Shown here piece after piece: positions 16,235 to 19,109 of a DNA stretch of 19,109 bases. The position numbers and the translations under genes were made by a program. The first letter of the stretch is position 1, and the number at the start of each line of letters is the position of its first letter. The notes below the pieces were generated by a model, which saw nothing but the letters and a program-made list of their open reading frames with translations, did not search any database and was not told the origin of the DNA. The DNA is from an uncultured Clostridia bacterium. GTDB lineage: Bacteria; Bacillota_A; Clostridia; TANB77; CAG-508. Where the stretch lies: assembly GCA_947594095.1 (NCBI GenBank), contig CANQEA010000021.1, positions 1 through 19,109 on the forward strand, read 5' to 3'.

Positions 16235-19109
16235 TTATTTTTGTAGTCCTGTAATTGTTACATAGTCTGCATCTGTTTTACCTGCTGGTACTGTTGCTTT
16301 GCTAAATGTAATCGTTACTTTTCCGCTTTCATTATCTGTTTGTATTTTTGCTCCTCCAATTCCACTAACAGTTTTCTCTATAGGATCTGTAATATCTACT
16401 CCAAAAGTCTTTATGAAGGTATTGAACTCAGCTAAGTTATCTTCTGTTACTGCAGGTTCTACAGAAGAAAGATCTCCTAAATCGTCTACAGTATATTCTT
16501 TAACTTCTATCGCAGTTCCTATTTTAAAAGGAATTGTATCAGCTAATGCTGTTACAGTTTTTTGTCCACTTGTATTTTTAAATGTTACAGATTGACTTCC
16601 TTTTAAGTTAGCATCACTTAAATCTACATTACCATCTGTTGATTTAACTGTTATATCTGTAGTAACATCTGTCATATCTTCAGAGGCTTTTACCGTAGCT
16701 CCAGCTGCTGTAATGTAAAGGCTTCCAGCTATTTCTGTAATATCTTCACCTTCAGCGTCAGTTCCTTTATCTAGTGTAACTTTTAATGGGATTGTTGATG
16801 TAGAATTTAATTTAACAGCACTATCACTTCCGGCTTTTACATTTACGTTATCTTTATCTGTAAGTGTTAATTCTGTTTCTGCATCAACGCCAGCTGTTAA
16901 TGTTGCATTATATGTGATTTGTCCGTTTGGAATAACAACATCTTTTGTAGTAGCTGATGATATTTTTGTTCCATCATTTACTACTATTCTTTTTGCATTA
17001 AGTTCTGTTATTGTAAATGTTCCTTCTCCACCAGTTAAAGTAACTTCTGCTACTTCTCCTGTACTACTTGTTGATGTAAGAGTTTTACCATTAGCATTTC
17101 CTATGATACTAACTTTTTTATCTTTTAATGCTGTTCCAAATTCTCTTTTAGCATTTTCACCATTTAATGTAATTTCTATTTTTGTATTTGTATAAGTTAG
17201 TAAGTCACCATCTTTTAATGTTTCTACTAAATTTTTAATATCTGTTACGTCCTCAGTATATTCTTTACCATCAACACTAATTCCGCTATCAGTTTTTGCT
17301 ATTTCATTTTCACCTGTTCTAGCACCTGATTCTAATGTAACTACTTTTTTATTTGTTATATCTAATTGATCGAATAACGTTCCACTAATTGGTACATATT
17401 CAGATTTGCTTGTTATTCCATCAACTGTAGCAACTAATTTAATTGCATAGTTTGCTGATTTATCAGCTAATCCCGTTACTTTAAATGATCCATCTTCAGC
17501 AATTTCGACATTTTGTGTTCCAACTTTTGAATATTGAGCTGCAGATAATCCATTTCCTGTAACTGTATATAATTCTACTGAATATTTAGCATCTTTTTCA
17601 GAAACTTTAATTTTGTCATCTGGTATACTTAAAGTTGCTTCAGAGTCTATTTTTTCTTCAACTGTTACCTCAGGAACAGTAAAGAATGCTTTCTCAGAAA
17701 CTGTTGGTTTTGAATTTATTTTTCCTAAAGTTTCTTCTGGTCTTTCAACTGTTACTCTTGCTTTATATAAAGTAGAAGCATCTTTGCTATTTAGTACATC
17801 TGACCATGTTTTATTAAGTGTTGAATCTCCTGCTGATACATAATCTTTATAATCTTCTTCATCAGTATCATAAGGAGCTACTTCAACGCTAAATCCTTTT
17901 ACTTCTGATGAAAGTTCATTATAATCACTTTCCCATGATAAATCTACAACTGATGTATCTTCATCTTGAGTAAATTTAACATTTGTAACCGCAGTTAAAT
18001 CTTCTACAGTTTGCTCGTTAGTAGCTTTAACTTCTGGTGCATCAGTAGTTTCTGTATCACCTTTTGCTATAACACCTACTGTATACTTAGCACCTACTTC
18101 AAGTGGAGTTTCTATACCAAAATCTGATAATTTTAATTCAGTTGTATCAGCTTCTGTTGTAGCTGTTGCTATTGCTTCTCCATCTTTATATAATGTAACT
18201 AAATATGTAGTTGTACTTGTATTGTCTACTTCTGGATCTACCGGTGTAGCATCCCATGTTACTTTTGCATTTTCTGTTGTAGTTTCTGTTGTGAAATCTG
18301 GCATTTTTACATTAGTAACGTTTGGAGCATTTTTTGCAGCCGTATCTTTAGGAATTATTCCATAAACTTTAGAATCATCTTCAGAATCTTCTGCCGCGTT
18401 GCAGACTGCTGTTCTGCTTCCATATTCATCTTCTAAAACGAAATAAACGTCATAAGCTTTATTAGCTACTAAATTAGTAACTGCTCCATCAGTTACTGTA
18501 TTATCAGTAACTGTGAAAGATGGTGTATCTTCTGTAATTGATTCTTTTTTAACTTCACTAGCTTCAGAAGGATTCTCTTTAACTATATAATAAGCCTTCT
18601 CTATTTTACTTTCTCCAGGAATAACTTGGAAAGATACATAACCTGTATTTTCCCCCATACGAATTGTTCTTATAGCTGCAATTTTGGCATCTTCTATCTC
18701 TTCTGTATGTTTTTCAACAGTAAATTCAGCTAAAACCTCACCATCTGGTGTTGAAATTAATCTTAAAGTATTAGTTCCTTCATCTAAACCACTTAAACCT
18801 GTTAATTCAATATCTTGTGAAGTAGTATTTGCTTTAATAGTAATGTTAGTTTGTAGTGCTGGAGCTTTATTAGATCCATCTACTCCTACTAAATATAGAG
18901 AAGCTGTACGTTCTTCTGTTAAAACAGGATTCATTGTTACAGTTGCTGATGCACTACCAACGTTTTCAGTATTTATATATGGATCTGCCATTGTTACAGT
19001 GCAACTAGTTTCTACTTTTTCTTTCTCTGGTCTAGCATCTGGAATTGCTTTTCCTTGTGCTACATATAATTGAATATTTGTAGCATCTGTTGTTGTTAGT
19101 CCTGAACCT
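16235..19109 (-). CDS. Dockerin-bearing multidomain stalk protein 3 (N-terminus outside window)
   Basis: This is a third paralogue, on the opposite strand; about 957 residues are visible. The frame stays open past the ATG at 18991 to the window edge. The extra residues start with GSGLTTTDATNIQLYVAQG, which looks like the second EF-hand loop and helix of a dockerin, so the true start lies some 150 codons further out if it follows its paralogues. Next come Ig/Fn3-like modules with FTVEKHT, GENTGYVSFQVIPGESKI and AYDVYFVLEDEYGS, all close to protein 2. A beta-rich part follows with GGEGTFTITELNAKRIVVND and VVIPNGQITYNATL, then the shared C-terminal domain ending VTITGLQK. It is closer to protein 2 than to protein 1. 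Its cohesin partner, if the unit plan holds, lies beyond the right edge. Confidence 0.83.
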   Translation of the reverse strand, partial: GSGLTTTDATNIQLYVAQGKAIPDARPEKEKVETSCTVTMADPYINTENVGSASATVTMNPVLTEERTASLYLVGVDGSNKAPALQTNITIKANTTSQDIELTGLSGLDEGTNTLRLISTPDGEVLAEFTVEKHTEEIEDAKIAAIRTIRMGENTGYVSFQVIPGESKIEKAYYIVKENPSEASEVKKESITEDTPSFTVTDNTVTDGAVTNLVANKAYDVYFVLEDEYGSRTAVCNAAEDSEDDSKVYGIIPKDTAAKNAPNVTNVKMPDFTTETTTENAKVTWDATPVDPEVDNTSTTTYLVTLYKDGEAIATATTEADTTELKLSDFGIETPLEVGAKYTVGVIAKGDTETTDAPEVKATNEQTVEDLTAVTNVKFTQDEDTSVVDLSWESDYNELSSEVKGFSVEVAPYDTDEEDYKDYVSAGDSTLNKTWSDVLNSKDASTLYKARVTVERPEETLGKINSKPTVSEKAFFTVPEVTVEEKIDSEATLSIPDDKIKVSEKDAKYSVELYTVTGNGLSAAQYSKVGTQNVEIAEDGSFKVTGLADKSANYAIKLVATVDGITSKSEYVPISGTLFDQLDITNKKVVTLESGARTGENEIAKTDSGISVDGKEYTEDVTDIKNLVETLKDGDLLTYTNTKIEITLNGENAKREFGTALKDKKVSIIGNANGKTLTSTSSTGEVAEVTLTGGEGTFTITELNAKRIVVNDGTKISSATTKDVVIPNGQITYNATLTAGVDAETELTLTDKDNVNVKAGSDSAVKLNSTSTIPLKVTLDKGTDAEGEDITEIAGSLYITAAGATVKASEDMTDVTTDITVKSTDGNVDLSDANLKGSQSVTFKNTSGQKTVTALADTIPFKIGTAIEVKEYTVDDLGDLSSVEPAVTEDNLAEFNTFIKTFGVDITDPIEKTVSGIGGAKIQTDNESGKVTITFSKATVPAGKTDADYVTITGLQK

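Noticed and set aside
16235..18991. Complete gene starting at the ATG at 18991
   Set aside because: The frame remains open to the window edge, encodes a dockerin-like remnant, and the ATG has no ribosome binding site, so the gene is truncated by the window.

Overview
The window looks like chromosomal DNA of a low-GC, Gram-positive-type bacterium, most likely a Clostridia-like member of the Bacillota. The basis is strongly AT-rich codon use, AGGAGG-type ribosome binding sites with TTG and GTG starts, a tsaE-tsaB-rimI cluster, an Obg/TrpRS/dCMP-deaminase run, and exported proteins with Gram-positive-style signal peptides and C-terminal membrane anchors. Family calls come from reading motifs, not from database searches.

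Layout. 1-1459 (+): the end of tsaE, then tsaB and rimI, a tRNA t6A / ribosomal protein acetylation operon. 1469-1883 (-): a solitary HigA/XRE-type antitoxin with its own palindromic operator; its first ~20 residues look like the tail of a lost toxin. 1909-6593 (+): unit 1, made of a tandem-repeat upstream region, a conserved leader, a membrane-anchored cohesin-like protein, an intercistronic hairpin, a 1151-residue dockerin-bearing stalk protein and a terminator. 6597-7313: an IS200-type insertion sequence. 7436-11696 (-): dCMP deaminase, obg (broken by two single-base insertions), trpS and an AAA/DUF4143 ATPase. 11702-16123 (+): unit 2, a second cohesin/dockerin pair with almost the same leader, intercistronic hairpin, signal peptides and membrane anchor but strongly diverged outer domains. 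16183-16222: a bidirectional terminator. 16235-19109 (-): the end of a third dockerin-bearing stalk protein, running off the right edge.

The main biological signal is the repeated cohesin + dockerin module. A small protein held in the membrane by one C-terminal helix presents one cohesin-like domain. The next gene encodes a secreted, roughly 1100-residue protein that starts with a dockerin-like pair of calcium loops and continues as Ig/Fn3-like domains, a beta-rich repeat region and a conserved C-terminal domain. No enzyme domain is recognisable, so this does not resemble a standard cellulosome. The inference is a set of paralogous, probably mutually specific, non-covalently assembled surface stalks. 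The regulatory leader is more conserved than the coding DNA, which suggests common control of swappable surface proteins.
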